From Gemmiger formicilis (GTDB lineage: Bacteria > Bacillota > Clostridia > Oscillospirales > Ruminococcaceae): 64,000 nucleotides of DNA. This document shows, piece after piece, positions 26,013 through 34,425 of the stretch. Numbering within the stretch: position 1 is the stretch's first letter; each line of letters begins with the position of its first letter. The stretch is taken from positions 62,001-126,000 of the forward strand of contig NZ_JANGCG010000005.1 of assembly GCF_024462815.1 (NCBI RefSeq), read 5' to 3'. The translations under genes were made by a program, and so were the position numbers. The notes under the pieces are model-generated. The model ran no database searches, was not told where the DNA came from, and worked only from the letters and a program-made list of their open reading frames with translations.

Positions 26013-26573
26013 ATGTCCAAAACCTATTCCAAAACCCGCACACTGGTAGAGTGCGCCCTGATGATTGCCCTTGGCACCGTGCTGGCAAACATCAAAATTT
26101 TCGAGATGCCCAACGGCGGTTCCATCACCCTATTGAGTATGCTGCCCTTCATTATGATTTCCTTCCGCCACGGCGTGAAGTGGGGGCTATTTACCGGCTT
26201 GGTCAACAGCCTGCTGCAGATGCTGCTGGGCTTCTACGCACCCCCGGCCCCCGGCCTGCTGCCGCTGGTGGGGATGATTCTGCTGGATTATGTGCTGGCC
26301 TTTACCCTGCTGGGACTGGCTGGCGGAATTGCGGGACTGTTCAAGAACCGCACGGTCGGTGTGGCTGTCGGCACGGCGGCGGTGTGTGGCATCCGCTTTT
26401 TGTGCAGCTTTTTGTCCGGCGTGCTGATCTGGGGCAACCTGAGTGACGGCCTGCCCGCATGGATCTACAGCCTGACCTACAACGGCAGCTATATGCTGCC
26501 GGAGACCATCCTGACCACGGTAGCCGCTGTGCTGCTGTTCAAGGCCGCGCCCCAGCTGTTTGCGGAGCAGTAA
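26013..26573 (+). CDS. thiT: Thiamine transporter, ECF S-component
   Basis: A 186-residue membrane protein with six hydrophobic segments, the size and pattern of ThiT (YuaJ). Family landmarks visible are the early LVECALMIALGTVLANIKIFEMPNGGSIT segment, HGVKWGLFTGLVNSLLQM and WIYSLTYNGSYMLPE, whose aromatic and acidic residues form the thiamine pocket. It needs an energising EcfAA'T module encoded elsewhere. Direct control by a TPP riboswitch confirms the substrate. ATG 26013 follows GAGGAG; the upstream GTG 26004 overlaps that site. Confidence 0.95.
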   Translation: MSKTYSKTRTLVECALMIALGTVLANIKIFEMPNGGSITLLSMLPFIMISFRHGVKWGLFTGLVNSLLQMLLGFYAPPAPGLLPLVGMILLDYVLAFTLLGLAGGIAGLFKNRTVGVAVGTAAVCGIRFLCSFLSGVLIWGNLSDGLPAWIYSLTYNGSYMLPETILTTVAAVLLFKAAPQLFAEQ

Positions 26574-26630
26574 AGCGTTAAAACGGAAATGGGTGGCTGC
26601 CCGGTAAATGGTGATTGCGGAAGGCTTGTC

Positions 26631-26690
26631 CTCATCAGTCACCTGCGGTGACAGCTTCCCCCCGAAGGGGGGAAAGTTCCCCGCCAGATA
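26631..26690. repeat. CATCAGTCACC-type repeat
   Basis: CTCATCAGTCACCTGCGGTG, ACAGCTTCCCC, then GGGGGGAAAG. Two nested inverted repeats (CACC/GGTG and CTTCCCCC/GGGGGAAAG). It lies between thiT and the dapL terminator. Confidence 0.6.
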
Positions 26691-26726
26691 CCATTTGCCG
26701 TATGCCACCGTGCCAATGCACTGCGT

Positions 26727-26772
26727 AAAAAAATTTCCTTGTGCATATCAGAATGCACAAGGAAATTTTTTT
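26727..26772 (-). terminator. Terminator of dapL-PNPOx operon
   Basis: A 19-bp nearly perfect stem (AAAAAAATTTCCTTGTGCAT / ATGCACAAGGAAATTTTTTT) that can terminate in both directions. Confidence 0.85.
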
Positions 26773-26788
26773 GTCGCTATAGGGGCTA

Positions 26789-27199
26789 TCAGTAATTCAT
26801 AATATCCTTGACCGTGCCGGACATCGAGAACAGCTTGGCGGAGAGATGGTCGAGGTAGACGATGCCGAGCTTGTTGCCGGTTTCCTCGTTGTAGAGGTCG
26901 GCCAGCTGGGGCATCACCTGAAAGGCGGCAGCCTGCGCCTCGGGCGTGTTGTCAAAGTTGGCAGTGCCCTGCACGCGCAACCACTCGCCGCGGTCATTGG
27001 CGGCGCAGATTTCCAGGTTTGTGTTGTCCAGCAGCTGCTTGTAGGCAGCCTTGTGCTTGCCCAGCGCAATGCACAGGTGGCCTTTGTACCACATGGCAAA
27101 GCCGATGGGGCGCACACGCGGCAGATAGCCTTCAACAGTGGCAAGGTAGAAGGTGGGATTCTCTTTCAGGAATTCCATGATTTCTTCATTCGGTTTCAT
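26789..27199 (-). CDS. Pyridoxamine 5'-phosphate oxidase-fold flavin-binding protein
   Basis: A 136-residue small split-barrel protein. It begins EEIMEFLKENPTFYLATVEGYLPRVRPIGFAMW, the usual start of clostridial PNPOx-like proteins, and continues LDNTNLEICAANDRGEWLRVQGTA. Such proteins bind FMN or F420 and reduce various substrates; real PNP oxidase activity is not implied because the PLP-site arginines are absent. It starts 18 nt after dapL with a strong AAGGAGG, so it is likely cotranscribed. Function unknown. Confidence 0.85.
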   Translation of the reverse strand: MKPNEEIMEFLKENPTFYLATVEGYLPRVRPIGFAMWYKGHLCIALGKHKAAYKQLLDNTNLEICAANDRGEWLRVQGTANFDNTPEAQAAAFQVMPQLADLYNEETGNKLGIVYLDHLSAKLFSMSGTVKDIMNY

Positions 27200-27217
27200 G
27201 GTACGGTTCCTCCTTCG

Positions 27218-28402
27218 TTACAGCGCCGCCAGCGCAGCCTTGAGGCGTGCGGCGGCCTCCTTGGTGCGCTCGGCGTCACCGAACGCGGTCAACCGGAAAT
27301 ATCCCTTCCCGCAGGGGCCGAAGCCCTCGCCGGGGGTGCCGACAACGTGGGCGTTCTCCAGCAGCCAGTCAAAGAACTCCCAGCTGCCCATCTCGTTGGG
27401 GCAGCGCAGCCAGATGTAGGGGCTGTTCTTGCCGCCACAGTACCAGATGCCTGCCTCGTCCAGCGCGGCGGCAATCACGGCGGCGTTGGCGCGGTAGTAG
27501 TCCAGATTGTGCTGGATTTCCTTCATGCCCTCTTCGGTAAAGACGGCCTCGGCACCGCGCTGCACCACATAGGCAACGCCGTTGAACTTGGTGGTCTGGC
27601 GGCGCAGCCACATCTTGTTCAGCTTACCGCCTGCCAGCGCCTGCGGCACCACGGTGTAGCCGCAGCGGGTACCGGTGAAGCCTGCAATCTTGGAGAAGCT
27701 GCACACCTCAATGGCAACCTCCTTGGCACCCTCCACCTCAAAGATGCTGCGGGCGAGGCCCGGCTCGGTGACAAAGCACTCATAGGCGGCGTCAAACAGG
27801 ATGACGGCATCATTGGCTTTGGCCCAGTCCACCCACGCCTTCAGCTGCTCCACAGAGTAGGTTGCGCCGGTAGGGTTGTTGGGGCTGCAGATGTAGACGA
27901 TGTCCGCGTGGGGGGCCTCCTCCGGCATGGGCAGGAAGCCATTCTCTGCGGTGGCGGGCAGATACAGGATTTTGCGGCCTGCCATCACGTTATCATCCAC
28001 GTAAACCGGGTAGACCGGGTCGGGAACGAGAATCGTGTTATTCTGGCTGAACAGATCCAGCAGGTTGCCCAAATCGCTCTTGGCACCGTCGGAAATGAAA
28101 ATTTCCGGCATATCCAGCTCGACGCCGTGGCCTGCGTAATACTTGCGGATGGCCTCGCGCAGGAACTCATAGCCCTGCTCGCTGGGAATGTAGCCGTGGA
28201 AGGTGCCCTTGTGGCCCTGCTCCTCCACCGCCTTATGCATAGCCTCGGTCACAGAGGCTGCCAGCGGCAGGGTGACATCGCCGATGCCCAGACGGATGAT
28301 GTCGGCTTCGGGATGGGCCTTCTGGTAGTCAGCCACCTTGTGGGCGATGGTGCTGAACAGATAGCTCTCGTTCAGCTCTGCGTAATGCGGATTCAGCTGC
28401 AT
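27218..28402 (-). CDS. dapL: LL-diaminopimelate aminotransferase
   Basis: A PLP aminotransferase that converts tetrahydrodipicolinate directly to LL-diaminopimelate with glutamate, bypassing the succinyl/acetyl route for lysine and peptidoglycan. The 394-residue protein has IIRLGIGDVTLPLAASV, FHGYIPSEQGYEFLREAI, CSPNNPTGATYS, DAAYECFV and the Schiff-base lysine in CSFSKIAGFTGTRCGY. ATG 28402 follows GAGGGGG at 7 nt; the ORF extends upstream over the promoter. DapL is typical of Oscillospiraceae-type clostridia, one of the lineage clues. Confidence 0.95.
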   Translation of the reverse strand: MQLNPHYAELNESYLFSTIAHKVADYQKAHPEADIIRLGIGDVTLPLAASVTEAMHKAVEEQGHKGTFHGYIPSEQGYEFLREAIRKYYAGHGVELDMPEIFISDGAKSDLGNLLDLFSQNNTILVPDPVYPVYVDDNVMAGRKILYLPATAENGFLPMPEEAPHADIVYICSPNNPTGATYSVEQLKAWVDWAKANDAVILFDAAYECFVTEPGLARSIFEVEGAKEVAIEVCSFSKIAGFTGTRCGYTVVPQALAGGKLNKMWLRRQTTKFNGVAYVVQRGAEAVFTEEGMKEIQHNLDYYRANAAVIAAALDEAGIWYCGGKNSPYIWLRCPNEMGSWEFFDWLLENAHVVGTPGEGFGPCGKGYFRLTAFGDAERTKEAAARLKAALAAL

Positions 28403-28439
28403 GGATAGTCCCCCTCTTTTTTTACCTTTATATAAAATA

Positions 28440-28468
28440 ACTTTACCACAAATTGACGGCGTGTGCAA
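28440..28468 (-). promoter_or_regulatory. Promoter of dapL
   Basis: Minus-strand TTGCAC (28463-28468), 17-nt spacer, TAAAGT (28440-28445). Confidence 0.55.
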
Positions 28469-28477
28469 TAGCGGATT

Positions 28478-28870
28478 TTATGCGCGGGCGGCGTCTGCGT
28501 CATACAGCGCCGCGCATTTCTCGTCAACCTCGCGGGCGGGCAGAGCCACGGCCATGGCCACAGCGGCGTTGTAGCGCTCCTCCTGGGTGAAGGCCGCTTC
28601 CTTTAGGGGAAAATGCTGCAGAATGTCGGCAACGCGCTCCGCATAGAACCGCGCATAGAGTACACCCCGGTCGGTGATATAAATTTTGCCGTACCGCTGC
28701 CGCACAATGACCCCCTGCTTCATCAGGCTGGTCAGGATGCTGGTCACGCTGGGCTTGGTCACGCCCATGACCTGCGCCAGTGCCAGCGGGGAAACTTCAG
28801 TATTCTGTTGCGCCAAGCGGTGAATTGCCAGCAAATAGCGCAGATGGGAATCGGTCATATTCAATGGCAC
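28478..28870 (-). CDS. DtxR/MntR-like metal-dependent transcriptional regulator
   Basis: A 130-residue protein with a DtxR-type N-terminal winged helix: HLRYLLAIHRLAQ, VSPLALAQVMGVTKPSVTSILTSLMKQGVI (recognition helix VTKPSVTSIL) and YGKIYITDRGVLYARFYAERVADIL. The dimerisation/metal region is shortened compared with DtxR or MntR (about 140-230 aa), and the SH3-like third domain is missing. Start is uncertain: GTG 28870 lies about 5 nt after GGAG, TTG 28864 about 10 nt. It sits next to the feo operon, and DtxR-like GGTTAG-N6-CTAACC boxes occur in three nearby promoters, so it is the likely repressor there. Confidence 0.85.
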   Translation of the reverse strand: MPLNMTDSHLRYLLAIHRLAQQNTEVSPLALAQVMGVTKPSVTSILTSLMKQGVIVRQRYGKIYITDRGVLYARFYAERVADILQHFPLKEAAFTQEERYNAAVAMAVALPAREVDEKCAALYDADAARA

Positions 28871-28965
28871 ATCTCTCCTTTACACCATAAGGCAACGCCG
28901 CACAATTCGCGCCTTACGGCTTAAGCACCGCTGCATCGGCACTTAGAATTATGCGGTGTTGCCAT

Positions 28966-29002
28966 ACAAAAAGGGTGCGGGCCGAAATAGCCCGCACCCT
29001 TT
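28966..29002 (-). terminator. Terminator of the feo operon
   Basis: AAAGGGTGCGGGC and GCCCGCACCCTTT form a 13-bp stem; TTTTTG follows on the minus strand. Confidence 0.85.
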
Positions 29003-29017
29003 CAGGCACTGTGGTTG

Positions 29018-29227
29018 TTAATGATGACAGCCGCTGCAGGTCTTACAGTTGCCTGTGCAGCCGCCATGACTGCCGCAGCTACCGCAGCCGCCCCCGCAGG
29101 AGCCATCGCAGCAGCCGAGGCCGCCGGTCTTGTGCTCGTGGTACATCAGCCAGCCGGTGCCGCCGAACACGATACTTGCAACAATGATTGTAGGCAGATT
29201 GAAATTTGCTGCCAGAAAAGCCATCAT
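29018..29227 (-). CDS. FeoB-associated Cys-rich membrane peptide
   Basis: A 69-residue protein with one N-terminal transmembrane helix (about residues 11-28, LPTIIVASIVFGGTGWLMY) and a Gly/Cys-rich tail with CCDGSC, CGSC, CTGNCKTC and a final CHH. Such peptides follow feoB in many anaerobes (FeoB_associated family) and are thought to deliver or sense Fe(II) at the FeoB channel. AAAGGAG lies 9 nt before the ATG, 45 nt after feoB. Confidence 0.9.
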   Translation of the reverse strand: MMAFLAANFNLPTIIVASIVFGGTGWLMYHEHKTGGLGCCDGSCGGGCGSCGSHGGCTGNCKTCSGCHH

Positions 29228-29272
29228 AAAAACTCGCTCCTTTCTGTAGAGTGCGGCTTGTGATAAAGCAGA

Positions 29273-31471
29273 TTATTTTGCGGAAACAGCCTTCTTGGAA
29301 TCGAACTGAACCTCGTTGACGTTCTCGTACTTGTTGGGGCGGAACAGGAGGTAAATCGTGAAGGCGATGATGGCAACAGCCACGATGGTGAAGAAGTTGA
29401 AGCCAACCTCACCGGCAATCAGGCCGCCAATCTGGTAAACCACCAGAGAAGCGCAGTAGGCCAGCAGGCACATATAGCCGATGGCGATGGCCGTCCACTT
29501 GCCGTTATTCATCTCGCGCTTGATGGCGCCCATAGCAGCGAAGCAGGGAGCGCACAGCAGGTTGAAAATCATAAAGCTGTAAGCGGAGATGTAGGTGAAG
29601 TCGTTGGCAACCTCGCCCCAGATTTCATCGCCGTTCTCGGAAAGCTCGCCGCCGAAGTGGTACAGGACGCCGAAGGTGCCGACAACGTTCTCCTTGGCAA
29701 TCAGGCCGGAGATGGAAGCAACGGTTGCGCGCCAGTTGCCAAAGCCCTGCGGGATGAAGATCCATGCGATGCAGGAAGCGACAGCAGCCAGCAGAGAGTT
29801 GTCCTGATCCTCGACCATGCCGAACGCACCGTTCTCAAAGCCGAAGCCCTGCAGGAACCACAGGATGATAGTAGAAGCCAGAATGACCGTGCCGGCGCGC
29901 TTGATGAAGGACCAGCCGCGCTCCCAAGTGGCGCGCAGGACGTTGCCCCAAGCGGGCACGTGGTAAGCGGGCAGCTCCATAACGAAGGGAGCCGGGTCAC
30001 CGGCGAACAGCTTCGTTTTCTTCAGGATGATGCCGGAGATGATGATAGCGGCAAAGCCGATGAAGTAAGCGGAGGTTGCCACCCAGCTGCTGCCGCCGAA
30101 CAGAGCGCCGGCGAACAGGCCGATGATGGGCATCTTGGCACCGCAGGGAATGAAGCAGGTGGTCATAATGGTCATGCGGCGGTCGCGCTCATTTTCGATG
30201 GTACGGGAAGCCATAACACCGGGAACGCCGCAGCCGGTACCGACCAGCATGGGGATGAAGCTCTTGCCGGAAAGGCCGAACTTGCGGAAGATACGGTCCA
30301 TAATGAAGGCAACGCGGGCCATATAGCCGACATCCTCCAGAATGGAGAGCAGGAAGAACAGAACGAGCATCTGGGGAACGAAGCCCAGAACCGCGCCGAC
30401 ACCGGCGACAATGCCGTCCATAATCAGGCCGTACAGCCAGTCAGCAATGCCCAGACCCTCCAGGAAGCCGCCCAGCGCGTTAGGGACAATCTCACCAAAG
30501 AGAACGTCATTCGTCCAGTCGGTGGCAAAGGTGCCGATGCCGATGCCGCCGTCCGCAACGGAGGTGCCCATCGCGATGGCGTACATCAGCCACATAATGG
30601 CTGCAAAAATCGGCAGCGCCAGAATACGGTTGGTGACGAACTGGTCGATCTTATCGGAGACGGTCAGATTCTCGGTGCGGGGCTTCTTCTTGACAGCTTT
30701 GGTGACAACGCCGTTGATGTAGGCATAGCGCTGGTTGGTGATGATGCTCTCAGCGTCATCGTCCATTTCCTTCTCGCAGTCGGTGATGTGGGCGTCGATG
30801 TGGTCGAGGATTTCCTTGGAGAGGTTCAGCTCAGCCTGCACCTTGTCATCACGCTCAAACAGCTTGACAGCGTACCAGCGCAGGAAGCGGCCATCGACCT
30901 TGCCCTGGATGGACTCCTCGATGTGGGCGATGGCGTGCTCAACGCTGCCGGTAAAGACGTGGGGCAGCTCGCCTGCCTTGGCCTTCTTGGCGGCGGCCAC
31001 AGCCAGCTCGGCGGCCTTCTCGCTGCCCTCATTCTTCAGGGCGGAGATTTCCACGGCCTCGCAGCCCAGCTCGGCGGAGAGTTTCTTCAGGTCAATCTTG
31101 TCGCCGTTCTTGCGGACAAGGTCAATCATGTTGACGGCCATAACCACGGGGATGCCCAGCTCAATCAGCTGGGTGGTCAGGTAGAGGTTACGCTCGATGT
31201 TGGTGCCGTCGATGATGTTCAAGATAGCGTCCGGCTTCTCGTTGACGAGGTAGCCGCGGGCGACAACCTCCTCCAGCGTGTAGGGGGACAGAGAGTAGAT
31301 ACCGGGCAGGTCCTGAATCACAACATCGTCGTGACCCTTGAGTTTGCCTTCCTTCTTCTCAACGGTGACGCCGGGCCAGTTGCCGACATACTGGTTAGAG
31401 CCGGTCAGGCTGTTGAACAGGGTAGTTTTACCGCAGTTCGGGTTGCCTGCCAGTGCAATTTTGATTGCCAT
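29273..31471 (-). CDS. feoB: Fe(II) transporter FeoB
   Basis: The GTP-dependent ferrous iron permease, 732 residues. The N-terminal G domain has G1 GNPNCGKTT (9-17), G2 region VGNWPGVTVEKKEG, G3 DLPGIYSL, and G4 NMID. A helical GDI-like spacer follows (to about 280), then the membrane domain with the two Gate motifs (GTGCGVPGVMASRTI near TM2-3 and the paired FIPCGAKMPII, with FIPQGFGNWRATVASISGLIAKENVVG later). Conserved gate cysteines in GCGVPG and PCGAK are present. AAAGGGG precedes the ATG, 24 nt after feoA. Confidence 0.97.
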   Translation of the reverse strand: MAIKIALAGNPNCGKTTLFNSLTGSNQYVGNWPGVTVEKKEGKLKGHDDVVIQDLPGIYSLSPYTLEEVVARGYLVNEKPDAILNIIDGTNIERNLYLTTQLIELGIPVVMAVNMIDLVRKNGDKIDLKKLSAELGCEAVEISALKNEGSEKAAELAVAAAKKAKAGELPHVFTGSVEHAIAHIEESIQGKVDGRFLRWYAVKLFERDDKVQAELNLSKEILDHIDAHITDCEKEMDDDAESIITNQRYAYINGVVTKAVKKKPRTENLTVSDKIDQFVTNRILALPIFAAIMWLMYAIAMGTSVADGGIGIGTFATDWTNDVLFGEIVPNALGGFLEGLGIADWLYGLIMDGIVAGVGAVLGFVPQMLVLFFLLSILEDVGYMARVAFIMDRIFRKFGLSGKSFIPMLVGTGCGVPGVMASRTIENERDRRMTIMTTCFIPCGAKMPIIGLFAGALFGGSSWVATSAYFIGFAAIIISGIILKKTKLFAGDPAPFVMELPAYHVPAWGNVLRATWERGWSFIKRAGTVILASTIILWFLQGFGFENGAFGMVEDQDNSLLAAVASCIAWIFIPQGFGNWRATVASISGLIAKENVVGTFGVLYHFGGELSENGDEIWGEVANDFTYISAYSFMIFNLLCAPCFAAMGAIKREMNNGKWTAIAIGYMCLLAYCASLVVYQIGGLIAGEVGFNFFTIVAVAIIAFTIYLLFRPNKYENVNEVQFDSKKAVSAK

Positions 31472-31494
31472 TGGTTATACCCCTTTCTTAAAAC

Positions 31495-31716
31495 TCACTC
31501 AACCTCAATCATCTCGGCGTCAGCCTTGCGGACGCTGAGCTCATAGTTGCGAACGGTCAGCTCCATCGGGTCGCCCAAGGGGGCCACCTTGCGGACGTAG
31601 ACGCTGGTGCCCTTGGTCAGGCCCATGTCCATGATGCGGCGCTTGACAGGGCCCTCGCCGTGCAGCTTGGCAACGGTGACGGTCTCGCCGACCTGTGCAT
31701 CTTTCAGAGTTTTCAT
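31495..31716 (-). CDS. feoA: FeoA domain protein, second copy in operon
   Basis: A 73-residue SH3-like FeoA protein: TVTVAKLHGEGPVKRRIMDMGLTKGTSVYVRKVAPLGDPMELTVRNYELSVRK. The MGLTKGTSV and PLGDPM-E steps are the family signature. It is thought to bind FeoB and affect its GTPase or gate. It sits directly before feoB, with GGAGG at 8 nt. A divergent paralogue lies 62 nt upstream. Confidence 0.93.
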   Translation of the reverse strand: MKTLKDAQVGETVTVAKLHGEGPVKRRIMDMGLTKGTSVYVRKVAPLGDPMELTVRNYELSVRKADAEMIEVE

Positions 31717-31778
31717 ACGTTGTTCCTCCTCTTAGGTACAATCAATCGAACAGCACAACGGCTGTGGATTCAAAAAAA

Positions 31779-31991
31779 TTACGCAACGATAACGCGCATG
31801 GCCAGGGTCTTATCCAGCGCAATGCGCGCCTCCTTGACCTGAATGATGAGGTTGCCGCTGATTTCGTTGACAACGGTAATCGTCTCGCCGACAACAAAGC
31901 CCAGCTCCGCCAGATGCTGGCGTATCTCATCCTTGCCGGTAATCTTCTGGATGGTAACGGTATCGCCCGCTTTGGACATCGTCAAAGGCAT
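31779..31991 (-). CDS. feoA: FeoA domain protein, first copy in operon
   Basis: A 70-residue FeoA-like protein (TVTIQKITGKDEIRQHLAELGFVVGETITVVNEISGNLIIQVKEARIALDK). It shares fold and glycine positions with the second copy but little identity. Two small FeoA proteins before FeoB is a common clostridial arrangement. First gene of the operon; the leader contains two metal-box palindromes. GGGAG lies 8 nt before ATG 31991. Confidence 0.9.
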   Translation of the reverse strand: MPLTMSKAGDTVTIQKITGKDEIRQHLAELGFVVGETITVVNEISGNLIIQVKEARIALDKTLAMRVIVA

Positions 31992-32025
31992 TCCTTACAC
32001 TCCCCTTTTTGCAGTGCCTGTCGGC

Positions 32026-32043
32026 TATTAGCATAAGCTAACG
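32026..32043. promoter_or_regulatory. DtxR-like box, feo leader
   Basis: TATTAG-CATAAG-CTAACG: half-sites with a 6-nt spacer, downstream of the predicted start site. Confidence 0.55.
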
Positions 32044-32061
32044 CAGAGGGCAGAAGTATGC

Positions 32062-32079
32062 GGTTAGAACGCTCTAACC
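32062..32079. promoter_or_regulatory. DtxR-like box, feo promoter
   Basis: GGTTAG-AACGCT-CTAACC, a perfect 6-6-6 palindrome just downstream of the predicted start. It matches the GGTTAG/CTAACC core of known DtxR sites. Confidence 0.7.
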
Positions 32080-32091
32080 GCTTGCGGCTTT

Positions 32092-32120
32092 AGTTTACCA
32101 CCACTAACCGTCAATGTCAA
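32092..32120 (-). promoter_or_regulatory. Promoter of the feo operon
   Basis: Minus-strand TTGACA (32115-32120), 17-nt spacer, TAAACT (32092-32097). A degenerate third box (AGTTTA-N6-CTAACC, 32092-32109) overlaps the -10. Confidence 0.8.
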
Positions 32121-32233
32121 TAGCCGAGTTAGCCGTTTATAACTTTTCGTGAAAACTGCCTAGTTATGATTCACTAACTTTGTCATTTTTGAATAATTTG
32201 TAAACAAAAGCGGGCAGCTGTTAATGTTCTGCC

Positions 32234-32340
32234 CGTAGGGCGGGGTGACCCCACCCCGCCGTGTTTCCCTCAAAATGACGTTTCCGGTTCAGCCGTAGGG
32301 GGCGGCGTCCCCGACGCCCCGGGCGTGCCCGGCCCCTACA
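32234..32340. repeat. GTAGGGGC-family palindromes between feo and ygbA
   Basis: 32234-32261 (CGTAGGGCGGGGTGACCCCA, CCCCGCC) and a composite at 32294-32340 where GTAGGGGGCGGCGTCCCCGA is fused to an inverted copy ending GGCCCCTACA. No gene is visible here. Confidence 0.65.
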
Positions 32341-32413
32341 GGGCGGCATATCGGAAAATCCCCCTCCCCTATCACAAAAACAACCCCGGGGGTGTACGCC
32401 TCCGGGGATTCTA

Positions 32414-32758
32414 TCACTGGGATTTCTTCTGCTTGCGGGTTTCAACCAGATGCCGCACCGCCAGCACCGGGTGGTGGAACAGCATCCGCGGGCCGCTCCA
32501 GCGCATAACCTCGCGGATGCGCTGCCGCATTTCCGGCTTGTAGCAGTGGGTCTTGCAGACGCTGCAGAAGGTCTTTTCGGCCATATGTGGGCAGTGGTCC
32601 ACCCGCGCATCGGCGTACTCCTGCAGGGCCGCGCAGTCTGGGCAAAGCTGCCCCTTGGGCGTACCGTGGTTGCCGTGGCAGTACAGCGCAATCATCAGGC
32701 CCACGGTCTGCTTCTCCTGCGCGCGCTTTTGTTCGGGAGTAATCGTTTTTGCGGCCAT
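32414..32758 (-). CDS. YgbA-family (nitrous oxide-stimulated promoter) protein
   Basis: A 114-residue cytoplasmic protein of the YgbA/NO-response family (in E. coli the gene is NO-inducible). Cysteines are conserved: LYCHGNHG, LCPDCAALQEYADARVDHCPH, KTFCSVCKTHCYKPEMRQRIREVMRWSGPRML. These eight or so Cys plus His could bind a metal or Fe-S cluster. Its ATG overlaps the cydC-like stop as TGATG, so it is the last gene of the HMA-ABC operon. Its role in metal/NO stress is inferred from context. Confidence 0.88.
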   Translation of the reverse strand: MAAKTITPEQKRAQEKQTVGLMIALYCHGNHGTPKGQLCPDCAALQEYADARVDHCPHMAEKTFCSVCKTHCYKPEMRQRIREVMRWSGPRMLFHHPVLAVRHLVETRKQKKSQ

Positions 32759-34425
32759 CAGCTCATCCTTCCGTTTTCGACAGAGTAGGTGGTGTCGGCA
32801 ATGCGCATCGTGGAAACACGGTGGCTCACCAGCACCACCGTCTTGCTAGTGCGCCCCTCGGCCAGACTGCGCAGGATGACAGCTTCATTCAGACTGTCGA
32901 GGTTGCTGGTCGGCTCATCCAGCAAAATGAACGGTGCATCGTGCAGGAAGGCGCGCGCCACGCCGATGCGCTGGCGTTCGCCGCCTGAGAGAGTGTCCCC
33001 CAGCTCGCCCACCGGTGTATCGTAGCCCTGCGGCAGCGTCATGATAAAGTCATGGATGGATGCCTTTTTGCAGGCCTCGACCACCTGTTCATGAGTGGCG
33101 TCCAGTCGGGCAATTCTGATGTTTTCCTCGATGCTGTCATGGAACAACACGGTGTCCTGCTCGACAAAGCTCTCCGCTGCGCGCAGGGAGGCCGTGTTGA
33201 TGCCCTTGATGTTCTCGCCGGAGAGCTCTACCCTGCCCAGATCAGTGTCCCAGAACCGCATGAGCAGCTTGAGCAGCGTGGATTTGCCGCTGCCGCTGCG
33301 GCCGGTGATGCCCACAATCTGGTTCTGCGGGATATGCAGGCTGACCTCCTTCAAAATCTCGCTGTCGCCGTAGCCGAAGGTCACGCGGCGGGCGTCCGCC
33401 TCGGTGAAGGTGATGTCCTTGCCGGTGGTGACCTCCTCAACAGCGGGCTTCTCGTCCAGAATGTCCAGCACGCGGTTGCCGGCGGCGAAGGTGTTCTGCA
33501 GCCCGGTGCCGAGGTTGGCCAGCGCAATGACCGGGCCGAAGCTGCTCATCAGCGCCACAACGCTGACGAGTGCGCCGTCAAAACCGATGACGCCGGTGCT
33601 GCACAGCTGCCCGGCCAGCGCCAGCATACCCGCGTCCAGCAGCAGAATGATGGCCCCGGTCATGGCCTGCGCCGTGCCGCCCGCTTCCTTTAGGCGGCGC
33701 TCCTGCCCGGAGAGTGCGTCGGTGCGTTGGTTAATCTGCGCCAGCCGGTGGGGGCCGTCGTTATATTGCAGGCTCTCCCGGATGCCGCGCAGGCTGTCCA
33801 GCACAAAGCTGTTCAGCGCGCCGAACTCGGCGCGGAAGCTCTCGCCCGATTGGCGCGCCCCTTTGGCGGCGGCCACCGGCACGCCGATGCCGATAACGGC
33901 ATAGCTGAGGGCTGCGTAGAGCCCCAGCACCGGCGCATAGCCGCCGATAAAGCACGCCATAACGACGCTTACGATAACGGCAATGCAGATGGGAGAAATC
34001 GTGTGCGCGTAAAAGACCTCCAGCAGCTCAATGTCGGCGGTCAATACAGCAATCAGGTCGCCCTTGTCGCGGCCCTCCAGCTTGGCGGGGGCCAGACGGC
34101 GCAGCACGCCAAAGACCTTGTCCCGGATGAGTGCCAGCAGCTTGAAGGCGATAAAGTGGTTGCAGCCCTGCTCCGCGTAGTGGAGCACGCCGCGGGCCAC
34201 GGCCAGAACCGGCAGCAGTATGCAGACCGTGCCCAGTGCAACCGGCGCGGCGGGCAGCAGGGTGTCCAACAGCGCATAGACGCCCAGAACCGGGATGAAG
34301 ATGGCGCAGAGGAAGCCCGCCACGCCCAGCAGCACGGCGCAGACCATAACCGGCGCCAGCGGCTTTACCAGACCAACAAGACGGCACATGACATTAAAAT
34401 TGCCGCGTGTACGTTTGTTTTTCAT
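32758..34425 (-). CDS. CydC-like ABC exporter subunit (membrane + ATPase)
   Basis: A 555-residue half-transporter: six hydrophobic segments in residues about 15-300, then an ATPase domain with GRSGSGKST, signature LSGGERQR, Walker B FILLDEPTSNLD and H-loop VSHR. Sequence type is closest to CydC/thiol exporters and to siderophore-iron IrtAB-type systems, so the substrate is open. ATG 34425 overlaps the stop of its partner (TGATG) with AAAGGAG upstream; the ORF could extend to 34473 but that lies inside the partner. Heterodimer with the next entry. Confidence 0.88.
   Translation of the reverse strand: MKNKRTRGNFNVMCRLVGLVKPLAPVMVCAVLLGVAGFLCAIFIPVLGVYALLDTLLPAAPVALGTVCILLPVLAVARGVLHYAEQGCNHFIAFKLLALIRDKVFGVLRRLAPAKLEGRDKGDLIAVLTADIELLEVFYAHTISPICIAVIVSVVMACFIGGYAPVLGLYAALSYAVIGIGVPVAAAKGARQSGESFRAEFGALNSFVLDSLRGIRESLQYNDGPHRLAQINQRTDALSGQERRLKEAGGTAQAMTGAIILLLDAGMLALAGQLCSTGVIGFDGALVSVVALMSSFGPVIALANLGTGLQNTFAAGNRVLDILDEKPAVEEVTTGKDITFTEADARRVTFGYGDSEILKEVSLHIPQNQIVGITGRSGSGKSTLLKLLMRFWDTDLGRVELSGENIKGINTASLRAAESFVEQDTVLFHDSIEENIRIARLDATHEQVVEACKKASIHDFIMTLPQGYDTPVGELGDTLSGGERQRIGVARAFLHDAPFILLDEPTSNLDSLNEAVILRSLAEGRTSKTVVLVSHRVSTMRIADTTYSVENGRMS

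Noticed and set aside
29018..29227. Metallothionein as identity for the Cys-rich peptide
   Set aside because: A TM helix and position after feoB fit the FeoB-associated family better.
29657..31546. 629-codon open frame antisense to feoB
   Set aside because: Shadow of feoB codon use; no recognisable domain.
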